NCBI GenBank assembly: GCA_965218495.1
Contig: OZ244626.1
Coordinates: 1,054,001-1,118,000, forward strand
DNA from: G965218495 sp965218495
Lineage (GTDB): Bacteria > Bacteroidota > Rhodothermia > Rhodothermales > Bin80
Length of the DNA: 64,000 nt
Direction: 5' to 3'
Part shown: positions 44,289-53,552 of the stretch, piece by piece
Layout of the letters: each line of letters begins with the position of its first letter
Numbering within the stretch: the stretch's first letter is position 1
Position numbers and translations under genes: made by a program
The notes under the pieces: generated by a model
What the model was told of the DNA's origin: nothing
What the model saw: the letters and a program-made list of their open reading frames with translations, nothing else
Database searches by the model: none

Positions 44289-44687
44289 TTAGTGTCGCGC
44301 GACAACGGTTGAGGTCCAGTCGGACGAATTGAACCAGCGCACCGCGAATCGAGCTGCCTTGTCCGTGTCGAATGCCTTGCAAGAGAAGATATTGATATAA
44401 ACCGCCTTCAACAGGTTAAGCGTGTGAACTACGATAGTGCTCGTGAGAATGAATTGAACGGCACTCGTGCCTTTCGTCTTCGGATCAGTTTGCTGATGCT
44501 CTGAAGGTACGCCAGTATCATCCCAAAAGTGTAGGTCGCAACGCTCCATATCTATCAGTTCACAGAGCTCGCCGAAGAACTCCTCAATGCTGCCTCGCGT
44601 GAACCGGCTGCTATCGCAACTGTGAAGGTCCAGAATTAGCTCAAGACCGTAGGGCTGAGCCCCCTGTGCATATATGTCCTTGGACAC
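44289..44687 (-). CDS. SpeD-like (S-adenosylmethionine decarboxylase-related) pyruvoyl enzyme
   Basis: Protein of 132 residues that aligns end to end with the short SpeD/SpeH fold: YGLELILDLHSCD corresponds to the N-terminal GxHLxxEFYxCD strand, and STIVVHTLNLLKAVYINIFSCKAFDTDKA to the ESHxxIHTWPE...DxFTCG segment. The serine that becomes the pyruvoyl group, the following histidine (VVHT) and the cysteine (FSC) are kept, but the Glu before the serine and the His after it are both threonine (T-S-T), and the TWPE motif is lost. It may be a divergent decarboxylase with another substrate. Before the ISL3 insertion it was probably in an operon with the DUF3326 gene. Confidence 0.6.
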   Translation of the reverse strand: MSKDIYAQGAQPYGLELILDLHSCDSSRFTRGSIEEFFGELCELIDMERCDLHFWDDTGVPSEHQQTDPKTKGTSAVQFILTSTIVVHTLNLLKAVYINIFSCKAFDTDKAARFAVRWFNSSDWTSTVVARH

Positions 44688-44900
44688 TTTGGAGTTGGTG
44701 AGTTGCTTTTATCAGCTGATGGTGCTAAGAGCTAGGCCAGAGCTCAGCGAATCCCCTAACGCAATCCTCTTACTGTCATGAAAAACGACCCGACGACTCT
44801 TACGAACGGGGCGCCTGAAGCGTCCGCCACTGAGGTAAGTCCACCCCACCAGCGGCCATCGCCGTTCACTAAATTTGGTCACGAAAGTGTCCCACAAGGC

Positions 44901-45551
44901 TTACGCATATTGGGCCAAGAGCCAGCTCACTAGGCTTCCGTAGTCACCAGTGGTTTTCTTCTGCAATTCTCTTCGAACAAATCCCGCTGCAATTGAATTA
45001 GGATCGCATTTGAGGATGTTGATTGCTTTCCATGCGTTGTATGCGACCTGAGTTCGGGCATCCATGAGATTCTGCCTGTTCAGTGTGGCGTGATCCACGG
45101 TAGTCTTACCTCGGCCAGTCTCTGGCCACCGCCTTACGCCTCCCGTACCGATGCGATAACTGAGGTGAAGCAAGATCATCATATCTTTGGCACTATCCAG
45201 AATTGGGTAGCACTCATCCCATTTCTTGCCCTTGGCCTGATTGCACACTTGGCAGGCCAGATGCAGATTGTCCCAGTTGAAAGTGAGTTCTGGATAGAGT
45301 CTCTTGGGTTTCCTATGCTCTATGTGGGGAAAGTCAACTATTCCTACTCTTGATTCACAATAGCAACATAGCCCTCCGTACATCTCCTTTAGGGCCGCAC
45401 GGATATCGTCCTTTCTATAGCGATCTTGGAGCCTCTTCACGTGGTTACGATCTTGATTTGGAGCTGACAGCATTTCCATCAATTCTCTGGTCCAGCGTAC
45501 AGCATTCCTGCGAAGCGACGCAGGCAATCTGGGACGGTTGGCGGTACGCAT
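44901..45551 (-). CDS. ptuB: Septu-like HNH endonuclease (PtuB type)
   Basis: Protein of 216 residues of the TIGR02646/PtuB group. The HNH core runs from about residue 57 to 111: MYGGLCCYCESRVG with a CxxC at 62-65, HIEHRKPKRLYP with the catalytic His near 79, then FNWDNLHLACQVCNQAKGKKW with the second CxxC at 100-103. In Septu systems PtuB is the nuclease and forms a complex with the ATPase PtuA. Its start directly follows the ptuA stop. The C-terminal half is helical with no further motif. The nuclease gene itself is intact, but its partner is disrupted, so activity depends on residual PtuA. The 213 bp downstream, up to the SpeD-like gene, holds nothing I recognise. Confidence 0.8.
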   Translation of the reverse strand: MRTANRPRLPASLRRNAVRWTRELMEMLSAPNQDRNHVKRLQDRYRKDDIRAALKEMYGGLCCYCESRVGIVDFPHIEHRKPKRLYPELTFNWDNLHLACQVCNQAKGKKWDECYPILDSAKDMMILLHLSYRIGTGGVRRWPETGRGKTTVDHATLNRQNLMDARTQVAYNAWKAINILKCDPNSIAAGFVRRELQKKTTGDYGSLVSWLLAQYA

Positions 45552-46550
45552 CTAGGAACCTCCGTCTGAAGACTCCTTTGCGAGACGGGCGAGGCTTTCG
45601 AGCTCCATTGCAAGCTGAACCGGGTCAGTACCCGGCATCATCTCCAACTGCCCACGGAGCCCTCTAAAGCGTTCATCCTCCTCAGGTGAAAACAATCTGC
45701 CGAGTAGGCGCTTTTCGTCCAATCGCTGAAATTCTTCCAGCTTCCTTGCAAATGAAGCCGCGCGGGAGGTCGGTAAACCCATCATTTCGTAGACCTCCTC
45801 CGCACGCCAGCCAAATGGCTTCACCACCTTATGCTCTCGGTTATTCAGGCGGTGAACCGGAATGTGCTCGCAGCCTGAGGCAACCAATGGCGAATGAGTA
45901 GTTGCGAGAAACTGCACGTTGGGAAAACTCCGCGTCAACAACTGCATGATGTTTCGCTGCCAGCGGGGGTGGAGATGCTGCTCTATTTCATCAATGAGGA
46001 CAATGCCATCAATATCAGTTAGATCGGATGAGCCACGGAGATACCACCATGAAAGAAGATCAAGGACCCATGTGACTGTAGAATGATAACCATCTCCCGA
46101 AGAAGACAAGGGGTAAAGGCCCTGGCTGTTCTTAACCTTTATCCCCGTTTCCGTAAGTTGAATACTATCGCTGGATTCGAGTTTTAGGATGCGCCAAAGA
46201 AGGCCTTTCAGTGCATCTAGAATCTTTACCGAACCATTCTCCTCGCCGCGGGATGCCACCAGCCTGCGTATCACCAACTCGGGATTCTGCAGTGGCTTGT
46301 CATACACGAAGAGGGGGTACAGGGCATCAACTGCAAGATAGGAGTCGTAATCTTCCGTACCGTGTACGCGCACGCCTGACCCATAGCCTGTAGCAAAGAT
46401 TCGTTTCCATGGGAATTCTGACTGCTTGAGTCGCGATGGTTCTTCGCCGTCTATAAGTCGGAAAAGTCGTTGATTTACACGCTCGAACTCAGACAGGGAT
46501 CTGATCGTGGTTTTCGTTTGAAGCTTTTCAGAACGGCATTCCAATTCGAC

Positions 46551-48937
46551 CCCATCTAATTCATTCAGACATTGGTGCCGTGGTGCTTTGGGGTCAGAGT
46601 TATTATCTGTTGGGCAGAGAATACGCAGACTATCATGTGTTTCACAGTCCACTTGGCTCGATTCAGCGGTCTGGATTGAATAAGTTGATCCGAGGCTACT
46701 GGGTGAACGCGCGCATGGTGCTTCGGCGGAGCCTTTTGACGCCCTTTTTCGCCTGAGTCGGACAGTCGGAGGCCAGGTTCTGGTGCGCTTCAAAGGTGCG
46801 CTGCAGCGAAGCCGGTGCACCATCGCTTACGGGGTGTACCTGCGTCTACGGTACCGGTAGTTGGATCGGCAGTCTGCTGCGGTAATGCTGCGTATCACCA
46901 GGCGCGAACGATAAGCCTGTGCACTGCAGGCATGCGCAGCGCTCACGCAGCGCCGTGGGGCGGTCAGGCTTCGGCATTACCGGAGCCTATGGGCCTGAAG
47001 AGCGTTTCACCACCATCGCTAAACTAATATCCGGTATGGCTTTTAAGCGGACTGTATCCTTTAACGGATCGGTGAGAATCGAGGGCTCCAACAAGGAGTC
47101 GCTCTCCTCTGACGGCGGTGCCCTCATCGGGCGCGAGCTACTAGACGCCACCCACCTGGGGGAGCGCCTCGCGGAGGAGCTGACCGATTATCGCGACCAG
47201 CGACGCTGCACCCATAGCCTGGCGAAGCTGCTGGTGCAGTGGCTGATCTTGCTCGTGCAAGGCTGGGGGCACCAGCGCGATAGCCAGGATATGCGGCACG
47301 ATCCGACCGTGCGTGTGACCACTTCGTTGAAGCGGAGCACGGCCGCGTACACCGCGGAACACGGCGTGGCTTCGCAGCCCACCCTCTCCCGGCTGCTGGG
47401 GATGCTGAGTCTGCAATGCAATCTGGCCGCCGTGGGCCGGATGGTAACCAAGCTTGGCTTGGAGCACTTGCTGGTGCGCAACGGTGGCAGGCGCTACCAT
47501 ACGCTGGTGATCGATGTGGATGGGATGCCTATCGATACCCACGGTCGTCAGCAGGGCAGCGCGTACAACGGGCACTACCGACGCACCATCTATCAGGCGC
47601 TGATCGCCGTTTGCGGGGAAACGGGCGACATTTTGGGCGGAATGTTGCACCCGGGCAACCGGCATATTGTACGGGGTTGCCACGACTTCATCCTTAAGAT
47701 TGCCAGGCGGGCCCGCAAGCATGTGGCCGATCGCGTAATCGTACGGCTTGACGCGGGCTTTAATGACGGGAAGCTCTGCACGAAGCTGGAGCGGGCCGAC
47801 ATCGGCTATGTGATGCGCCTGAAAAAGAACAACGTGTTGCGGAACCTGGCGGCACCGCACGTGAAAGCGGGATGGTGCTTGACGTACCAGTACTTCGAGT
47901 TGGCGTATCAGGCGCAGTCATGGCACTGCGAACGTCGCGTGGTCTTGGTGATCCCACCGCATACCAGCACCCTTTATCCGGACTATTACTTCTTGATCAC
48001 CAACCTGAGTCTGGCGGACTACCCCTCGGCGCAGCTTTCGCGATGCTACCGCAAGAGAGGCAAGGCCGAAAAGCACTTGGGCGAGCTGAAGGCAGCTTGC
48101 CCGCTGGCGCTGTCTTCTTCGCCCCGCAGGCGTGCACAGGCGGGTGGCGGTGCGGATATAGCGGTGCCCGCAGCGGAGGAAGGGGACGTGTCCGCACGCA
48201 ACGCAGCCCTGTTCCTGCTGAACCTGTTGGCGTACGGGCTGCTGCATGTGGCGCGCAGCACTTTGCATGTGCCCCAGCGTCCGTACATGAGCTTGACAAC
48301 CTTTCGGAAAAAGTATCTCAAAGTGGGCGTTCGGCTCGTTCGGCACGCCCGCTACTTGACGTTCCTGGTAGCAGACTGCGCGGCACGGAGATGGGCCCGG
48401 TATTGGGAGCGCTTCGACGAAATGCAATGGGTGATTATTCCCGAGCGCTGTTAGCGGCGGGGTCAGCAGCGCCTCCACTTCCGTTCGCGCGCAGAAGCGC
48501 ATCCAAAACGGACACTACATAGTGCACGTGCAGGCAGGGTAGGTCCTCTCCACACCAAACGGCCTCAAAAGCAGGGGATTCCACGCACTAATGGCCCCTG
48601 ATGGAGAACCGCGAGGGGCCAGCGGCGCATTGACTGCCCGAACATCGCCCGCAATGGTCCTCCGTGTGGCTTGCAACGGGCTGGGGATCGCTCAACTCAG
48701 CCCCCCAATGGCCTTGATGAAATAAAATCGGATCATGAGTTTCTCAGAACGAGCTCCCATTGGCGGCAGCTTCAGGGAGACTGGCACCGTAGCAGGATAA
48801 CGCACTGGGCAGCGGAAAACGGCCCGAAGCCGGGGGCGAATGCGGTGCGCCAACCGTACCTACTTACTAAAGCCCTAGCCACCTTCGGCACAGTGGCCTC
48901 CAAGGGCCGTTGCAGGGTATATAATGAATTAGTTGGG
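46551..48937 (+). mobile_element. IS1380-family insertion in ptuA
   Basis: Left end CCCATCTAATTCATT (46551-46565) and right end, read on the minus strand, CCCAACTAATTCATT (48937-48923) match at 14 of 15 positions. The flanking direct repeat is TCGAC (46546-46550 and 48938-48942). Ends starting with CC and a 5-bp duplication fit IS1380. The element is 2387 bp, longer than the roughly 1.7 kb I expect; about 485 bp lie on each side of the transposase gene with no recognisable passenger gene. Confidence 0.88.
47036..48454 (+). CDS. IS1380-family transposase
   Basis: DDE transposase of 472 residues counted from ATG 47036 (MAFKRTVSFNGSVRIEGSN). LVIDVDGMPIDTHGRQQGSAYNGHYRRTIYQALIA has the first Asp, VADRVIVRLDAGFNDGKL the second and CYRKRGKAEKHLGELKAACPLA the Glu in its Y-x-x-R-G-x-x-E context. 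A longer frame from 46919 lacks family similarity in its first 39 residues. The gene is intact and on the strand opposite to ptuA. Confidence 0.9.
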   Translation: MAFKRTVSFNGSVRIEGSNKESLSSDGGALIGRELLDATHLGERLAEELTDYRDQRRCTHSLAKLLVQWLILLVQGWGHQRDSQDMRHDPTVRVTTSLKRSTAAYTAEHGVASQPTLSRLLGMLSLQCNLAAVGRMVTKLGLEHLLVRNGGRRYHTLVIDVDGMPIDTHGRQQGSAYNGHYRRTIYQALIAVCGETGDILGGMLHPGNRHIVRGCHDFILKIARRARKHVADRVIVRLDAGFNDGKLCTKLERADIGYVMRLKKNNVLRNLAAPHVKAGWCLTYQYFELAYQAQSWHCERRVVLVIPPHTSTLYPDYYFLITNLSLADYPSAQLSRCYRKRGKAEKHLGELKAACPLALSSSPRRRAQAGGGADIAVPAAEEGDVSARNAALFLLNLLAYGLLHVARSTLHVPQRPYMSLTTFRKKYLKVGVRLVRHARYLTFLVADCAARRWARYWERFDEMQWVIIPERC

Positions 48938-49446
48938 TCGACAGTGATAGTTCCGTCGTCACATCCTTCTCGAACTGATTCACCATAGAGATCCCGGAAC
49001 AACGCAGATGCGCTTGAATCGTCACAGAGGCCCATTGCCAGACTGCGGAGAACGGTGGACTTGCCGTCGCCGTTATCACCAACTACCAGAGCGGAGCCCC
49101 CATTGAGTTCGAGGTCTAGTGCCTCAAAACAGCGAATATTCCTTAAGTGAAGACTTTTGACCTTCATAGAACGCGCTGACATCATCTGCCTCGGTCTGGT
49201 AATGGCTCGTCACAGCGAATGGCGAGTGCGCTAGATCGGAGGAAGTTAAACAATAATTGTACAGAGAGGATCTGCACCAGGTCCTGCCGTAGCGGGCGAG
49301 AGTCGAACAAGGCCGACTGAAGATTGGCCTGCAGACAATAGGCTGGTATAATTTGCGGGCCAGGGCGATTAGACCTAGCATTCCGCAATTCAGAACGCTA
49401 AGCGTTGTACGTGTTACAATTTCGGCACCGGGTGCCTGAGGCTCAG

Positions 49447-52290
49447 CTACCCCGTGCTCTGCATCGCGGCGGCGATCCCATACACGCTTAAGAGAAGTGC
49501 TTGGGCAATGCGGTGGCCGTCGTCGGGTCCATCTTCCCGGCGGCGCTTCATGAGCTCGATCTGAAGCAGATTGAGGACATCCGTGTAGGGATTGCGCAGC
49601 ATTATGGACTTGTGAATTACAGGGTTGTTGCCCAAGAGCATCTCCTGACCGGTGATTTCGAGAATGGCATTCTGGCCATGCGCAAAGTCGGCTGCAATCT
49701 CTTTGTGCAGCTTAGTGCTTCCCGAGCCGCCAAGTTTGGCGTATTCTGCGGCAACCTCCAGCCTCGCACGAGCCATGGCGCGCTGCGCGTTGTTTACCAC
49801 CGCCCGGAAAAACGGCCACGTCTGGTAGAGATGTTGCACCCGTGCCTTGTTTTCTTGTACGACAGCGTCCAGCGCAGCGCCGATGCCGAACCATCCCGGT
49901 ACGACATACCGGGTTTGAGTCCATGCAAAGACCCACGGTATGGCGCGCAAGTCCTCAAACGTGACTTCCTGGTCCGAGCTCCGTGACACCGGGCGAGAAG
50001 CGATAGGCAGACGACTAATCTGCTCAATGGGTGTAACTGAAGTGTACCAGCGCCAAAGGTCAGGGTCCTGCACCAAGGCGCGGTAGGCCGTCATAGAATC
50101 TCGTGCTATCGCAGACATAAGCACAGCATCATCCTCGCCGTAGTCGTACTCGCCCAGATGGGCGGACGACAACAACATAGCTCGCGTTATCTGCTCAAGG
50201 TGGCGATGCGCTATTGCGGAGAGCGCATACCGAAAGCTTATCACCTCGCCCTGTTCCGTAAACCGTATCCGACCGTTATGCGTGACAGCCGGCATCGCCA
50301 TGATTGCTTGGCCTGCTCTGCCGCCGCCGCGCCCGACCGTGCCGCCGCGTCCGTGAAATAATCGAAACGCTACGCCGTGCGCCTTGCAAGCCTGCCCGAT
50401 TTTGCCCTGCGCCTCGTACAGCGACCAGTTCGCCATCCAGTAGCCGCCATCCTTGTTGCTGTCGGAATAGCCAAGCATGACTTCCTGCAGGTTGCCGCGG
50501 CCCGTGAGATGCTTCCTGTACGTTGCGTCCGCAAATAGCGCGTCCAATAGACGATCTGCAGATTGGAGGTCTTCAATAGTTTCGAATAGCGGCACTACGT
50601 CGATCGGGCACACCACTTTGTCGCCAACCAGGTGCCAAAGCCCGACTTCTTTGGCTAAAAGAAGGACTTCGAGGACATGGCTGACAGCGTGGGTCATGCT
50701 GACAATGTAGCTGCCCAGTGCTGCGGGTTCGGTCTCGGCAATCTCGCGAACGACCTCAAACGTGTCCAGCACCTCTTGGGCATCGTCCGGTAGGGTAGCA
50801 CCACGCGGCAGCAGCGGCCGGGGGTTCGCGAGTTTAGCATTTAGTAGCGCAACTCTGGCTGACTCCGCTACCATGGTATAGTCCTCGTGCACGCCAGCCA
50901 GGGCAAGAAGGACTGCGACAGCCTCCGTGTGACGACGGCTGTGCTGCCTGACATCCAGCGCCGCCATGTGAAACCCAAACACTTTGGCCCGAATTATCAA
51001 ACGGCCCAAGCGGCCTTCCTCGACTAAAGAAGCGTTGGCCGTGCCGATTAACGTCTGCCGGATGAGCTCCAGGTCTTCCAGAAAGCGCCCAACGTCGTAG
51101 CTTTCGGCCGCGCCGGAGCCTCCGCTTCCGCGCAGTGCTTCAAGGTGAAGCATCATATAGCTTAGCTTCCTGCGCAGCGGCTCCAGCCTGTAGAGTCTGG
51201 CCTGGTACGGCGGCAAGGACAGCGTCTTTTCGTCACGGTCAATCGATTCATACAGCGCTCGGGGTATTGGTACAAGGCGCTCTGAAAAGCTCAGGGCGCG
51301 TCGCAGCAGGCGCAGGTCTTCCAGGTGACGCGTAAGTACGCTGCGCCGTTGCATGGCAAGCGTTTGCCTCGTCACGCCTGGCGTGACGTTGGGGTTGCCA
51401 TCTCGGTCACTACCAATCCACGACCGAAAGCGCATAAAGATGGGAATGTCTCCAACTTGCCCATAGTGCCGCTCGAGTGCACGCCTGACATCCTGGTGAA
51501 TGCGGGGCACAGTTTTCCAGATGGCATTACGCAGGAAGTAGAGCCCGTTGTCCACCTCATCAAGGACAGTAGGCCTACTGGCCCGAATCTGGTCCGTCGC
51601 CACAAGCAGGGCAACATGGTTATAGATCTGAATCAGTAGGTCACTTCCCTCATCTGGTGTGTTTTGGCGCTCACGAAATTGGTCAAAGAGCGCGGCCAAG
51701 TCCTGCAGCTTGTAGAGGATTGTGCGCCGCCGGGCATCGGTAGGGTGGGCAGTCAGCGTAGGCTGTATATCGATGCCACTGATTAGATCCATGACCTGAT
51801 CGTACGAAAAGCCTTTCGCCTTCAGGGTGCTGATGGCCTCGTCGATGGACTCGGCGCGCGGCACCTCGGGCTGTTTGATCGCGCGCATCCGGTTGATGCG
51901 GACAATTTCTTGCTGCTCGCTCAGGTTGACCAGCATGAAGAATGCGGTGTAGACGCGCAGCATCCACACGATGTCCTCCAGGCTCAGCTGCCCGATGCGG
52001 CTTGCGGCTTCGCGGCGGAGCTCCGGGCGCTGCTCTTGGATCGCGCGCTTTGTGAGGGAGCGCAGCTCCTCCACCAGGGCGAAGGATTCTTCACCAGCTT
52101 GCTTACGGACTACGTGTCCCAAGAGGCTGCCAAGCAGGTTAATCTGCTCGCTGAGCGGCTTGGAGATGCCGGTTCCTTCCGCTTCGACGTCCAGTCCTCT
52201 CCACGCCTCTTTCACGCTACTCTTGCACTGTTCATTGATGCTCGGGGCTAGCCTAAATGGTGTTGTACGGTGGGAATGTAACAACCACAC
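49447..52290 (-). CDS. ppc: phosphoenolpyruvate carboxylase
   Basis: Anaplerotic enzyme forming oxaloacetate from PEP and bicarbonate. TAHPTDARRRTILYKL (catalytic His region), GSDRDGNPNVTPGVTRQTL, EVMLGYSDSNKDGGYWMANWSLYEAQ, FHGRGGTVGRGGGRAGQAI and the C-terminal LLQIELMKRRR...ALLLSVYGIAAAMQSTG are all present. The sequence ends QSTG where many family members end NTG. Length 947 counts from GTG at 52290; the first 45 residues are not conserved, and the true start may be an internal GTG or TTG nearer LSEQINLLGSLLG. A 279-bp gap separates its 3' end from the ptuA start. Confidence 0.95.
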   Translation of the reverse strand: MWLLHSHRTTPFRLAPSINEQCKSSVKEAWRGLDVEAEGTGISKPLSEQINLLGSLLGHVVRKQAGEESFALVEELRSLTKRAIQEQRPELRREAASRIGQLSLEDIVWMLRVYTAFFMLVNLSEQQEIVRINRMRAIKQPEVPRAESIDEAISTLKAKGFSYDQVMDLISGIDIQPTLTAHPTDARRRTILYKLQDLAALFDQFRERQNTPDEGSDLLIQIYNHVALLVATDQIRASRPTVLDEVDNGLYFLRNAIWKTVPRIHQDVRRALERHYGQVGDIPIFMRFRSWIGSDRDGNPNVTPGVTRQTLAMQRRSVLTRHLEDLRLLRRALSFSERLVPIPRALYESIDRDEKTLSLPPYQARLYRLEPLRRKLSYMMLHLEALRGSGGSGAAESYDVGRFLEDLELIRQTLIGTANASLVEEGRLGRLIIRAKVFGFHMAALDVRQHSRRHTEAVAVLLALAGVHEDYTMVAESARVALLNAKLANPRPLLPRGATLPDDAQEVLDTFEVVREIAETEPAALGSYIVSMTHAVSHVLEVLLLAKEVGLWHLVGDKVVCPIDVVPLFETIEDLQSADRLLDALFADATYRKHLTGRGNLQEVMLGYSDSNKDGGYWMANWSLYEAQGKIGQACKAHGVAFRLFHGRGGTVGRGGGRAGQAIMAMPAVTHNGRIRFTEQGEVISFRYALSAIAHRHLEQITRAMLLSSAHLGEYDYGEDDAVLMSAIARDSMTAYRALVQDPDLWRWYTSVTPIEQISRLPIASRPVSRSSDQEVTFEDLRAIPWVFAWTQTRYVVPGWFGIGAALDAVVQENKARVQHLYQTWPFFRAVVNNAQRAMARARLEVAAEYAKLGGSGSTKLHKEIAADFAHGQNAILEITGQEMLLGNNPVIHKSIMLRNPYTDVLNLLQIELMKRRREDGPDDGHRIAQALLLSVYGIAAAMQSTG

Positions 52291-52526
52291 ACATGGCTGC
52301 CCGCACCTCTATGTATGGAATTTGTCGCCGTAGGCGCGGTAGGGGACAGCATCACGCCGCGCGATTCGCTGAGCGGCGGGCCGCCAGGAGCCTGCGTCGC
52401 AGAAAATATCGACGACTGCTGAGCTTCACCTGAACCCATCGCGCTACGATCTTGGGAGCAATAATAGGGTACACGCTCCAAACCATGCCTCGTTGCGCAC
52501 AGAGCGTGGACGCAATTCCCAACTAG

Positions 52527-53200
52527 TTATGACTCAATCTCCTCGGGCGCGTCCGCGGGCCTGATATGCTGCAGGCAGGTTGCGGTGGCAGGCGTTAGGT
52601 AGGCAACGTGGCCGCAAGCTTCCTGGTCGGTTTTGGAGCACGCGATGTGCAGCCGTGCGGAGCCACCGGATTCTGCGGACAGGTCTTGCCACTGAAGGGC
52701 GGCGGCTTCGCTGCGGTGCAGGAGGCCATCGCGGAGCGTGCGTACGAACACGAGATCCACGTTGCCGCGCAGGACTGCGGCCTTGGCCGCTTCCATGCAG
52801 TGCCCGCGCCCTCGCCCTTTTCGCGGAGCGCAGGCGGTGGCTTCAATTTTGGCGATCACCTCGCAGGTGAGTCCGGACACCTGCGCAGGCTTTTGGGGGC
52901 GCCCCCGCCGCAGGCCCCGCAGGGCTTGCGCGATGGCGGGGTCCCGGGTGGGATTCGTGGCGCCAGCTTCGCGCCAGGCGTAGCTCAGGGGGGCAGTAGC
53001 TGCTGCCGCCACGCGTCCGAATGCTGGCTGGCTGGCCCGGAGAGGAAGGCCAGAAGCGTGATCGAACGGTTCCAGGGGCGGCCGCTGCTGCGCGCCCATC
53101 CCGTGTAGGTCTTAAGGCGCAGGGTGTAGGCTTCGATTGTGGCACGGCTTAAGGCGGCGCGCAGCACGGCGCCGATGCGTGCGGCTTCCGTGGGGACCAC
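52527..53200 (-). pseudogene. tyrosine recombinase remnant 1 (N-terminal and middle part, frameshifted, truncated)
   Basis: Minus-strand frames encode a core-binding domain (RIGAVLRAALSRATIEAYTLRLKTYTGWARSSGRP ... ASQHSDAWRQQLLPP) and, after a frameshift near 52990, LSYAWREAGATNPTRDPAIAQALRGLRRGRPQKP, then the start of the catalytic domain with the first Arg in DGLLHRSEAAALQWQDLS. The catalytic part stops after TCLQHIRPADA where homology breaks, so the His-x-x-Arg box and Tyr are missing. The overlap with remnant 2 shows that both come from the same recombinase family. Confidence 0.7.
52548..52710. repeat. 163-bp direct repeat, copy 1
   Basis: Matches 55481-55643 with no gaps and roughly 85-90% identity by eye. 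It encodes the stretch from EAAAL to QHI-PADA in both integrase remnants. Homology ends sharply on both sides. Confidence 0.8.
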
Positions 53201-53292
53201 CAGGGCGTCCGCGTCGGGGGATGTGCAGGGGACTGTTTACCCCTATGTCGCGCGGGCTAAATAGCTTCCCATAATTGTTAGGAACTCCCTCC

Positions 53293-53436
53293 GCCCCGGT
53301 GCTATCAGCATGGTGTCGCGGCTACGCCGTATTTCCGGGGGCAGTGCCGGGTGAGGTGTCGGGATTGGGGCAGCAACGCGCAGGATTTGGTGCCGGTTTT
53401 CGGCAACTTTAGGTCCAGGAGTTACGCTTGATAATT
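53293..53436. repeat. 144-bp direct repeat, copy A
   Basis: Similar to 56851-56994 (copy B) over its whole length, with the best-conserved part at GGCTACGCCGT and TTCCGGGGGCAGTGC. Both copies on the minus strand keep an open frame reading PALPPE(I/L)RRSR(D/N)T(M/V)L(I/V)APGR/ER, possibly the N-terminus of the same recombinase family. Just downstream, TTAACGAACGT plus about 20 bases recurs at 54929. Confidence 0.65.
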
Positions 53437-53552
53437 CGCCTTAACGAACGTGGCTGCCATGAAGGTCATGGCCTTCCTTTACTGCCCGAATTATCTGATA
53501 GAGCAAGACCCCTCACCCAAATGAACAACCTGAGCAGTATCGTGGTTAGCCT

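Larger units (their letters stand above)
45552..49167 (-). pseudogene. ptuA: Septu-like ATPase gene ptuA, split by an IS1380-type element
   Basis: The N-terminal part (49167-48938, MKVKSLHLRNIRCFEAL, Walker A GDNGDGKST at residues 30-38, ending GTITV) and the C-terminal part (46545-45552, starting at ELECRSEKLQ, with YGSG...R, the QNPELVIRRL segment, Walker B GIVLIDEIEQHLHP and TTHSPLVASG) are separated by the insertion. Deleting the element and one copy of the 5-bp duplication joins the two exactly in frame (230 + 994 = 1224 bases, 407 codons plus stop) with the natural reading TITVELECRSEK. The ABC-type ATPase and adjoining HNH gene identify a Septu-like pair. The gene is presumably inactive at present. 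The C-terminal part has an in-frame extension inside the element that is not native. Confidence 0.85.

Noticed and set aside
44712..44897. 61-codon minus-strand frame between the SpeD-like gene and ptuB
   Set aside because: Basic, low-quality composition, no motif and no start context; treated as non-coding.
46551..46823. N-terminal extension of the ptuA C-terminal fragment inside the IS element
   Set aside because: It is IS sequence in a fortuitous open frame; the native joint is at the TCGAC duplication.
46546..48942. Alternative 5-bp duplication ACCCA as the insertion boundary in ptuA
   Set aside because: Joining at ACCCA gives a frameshift and no inverted ends; TCGAC gives both matching ends and an exact frame.
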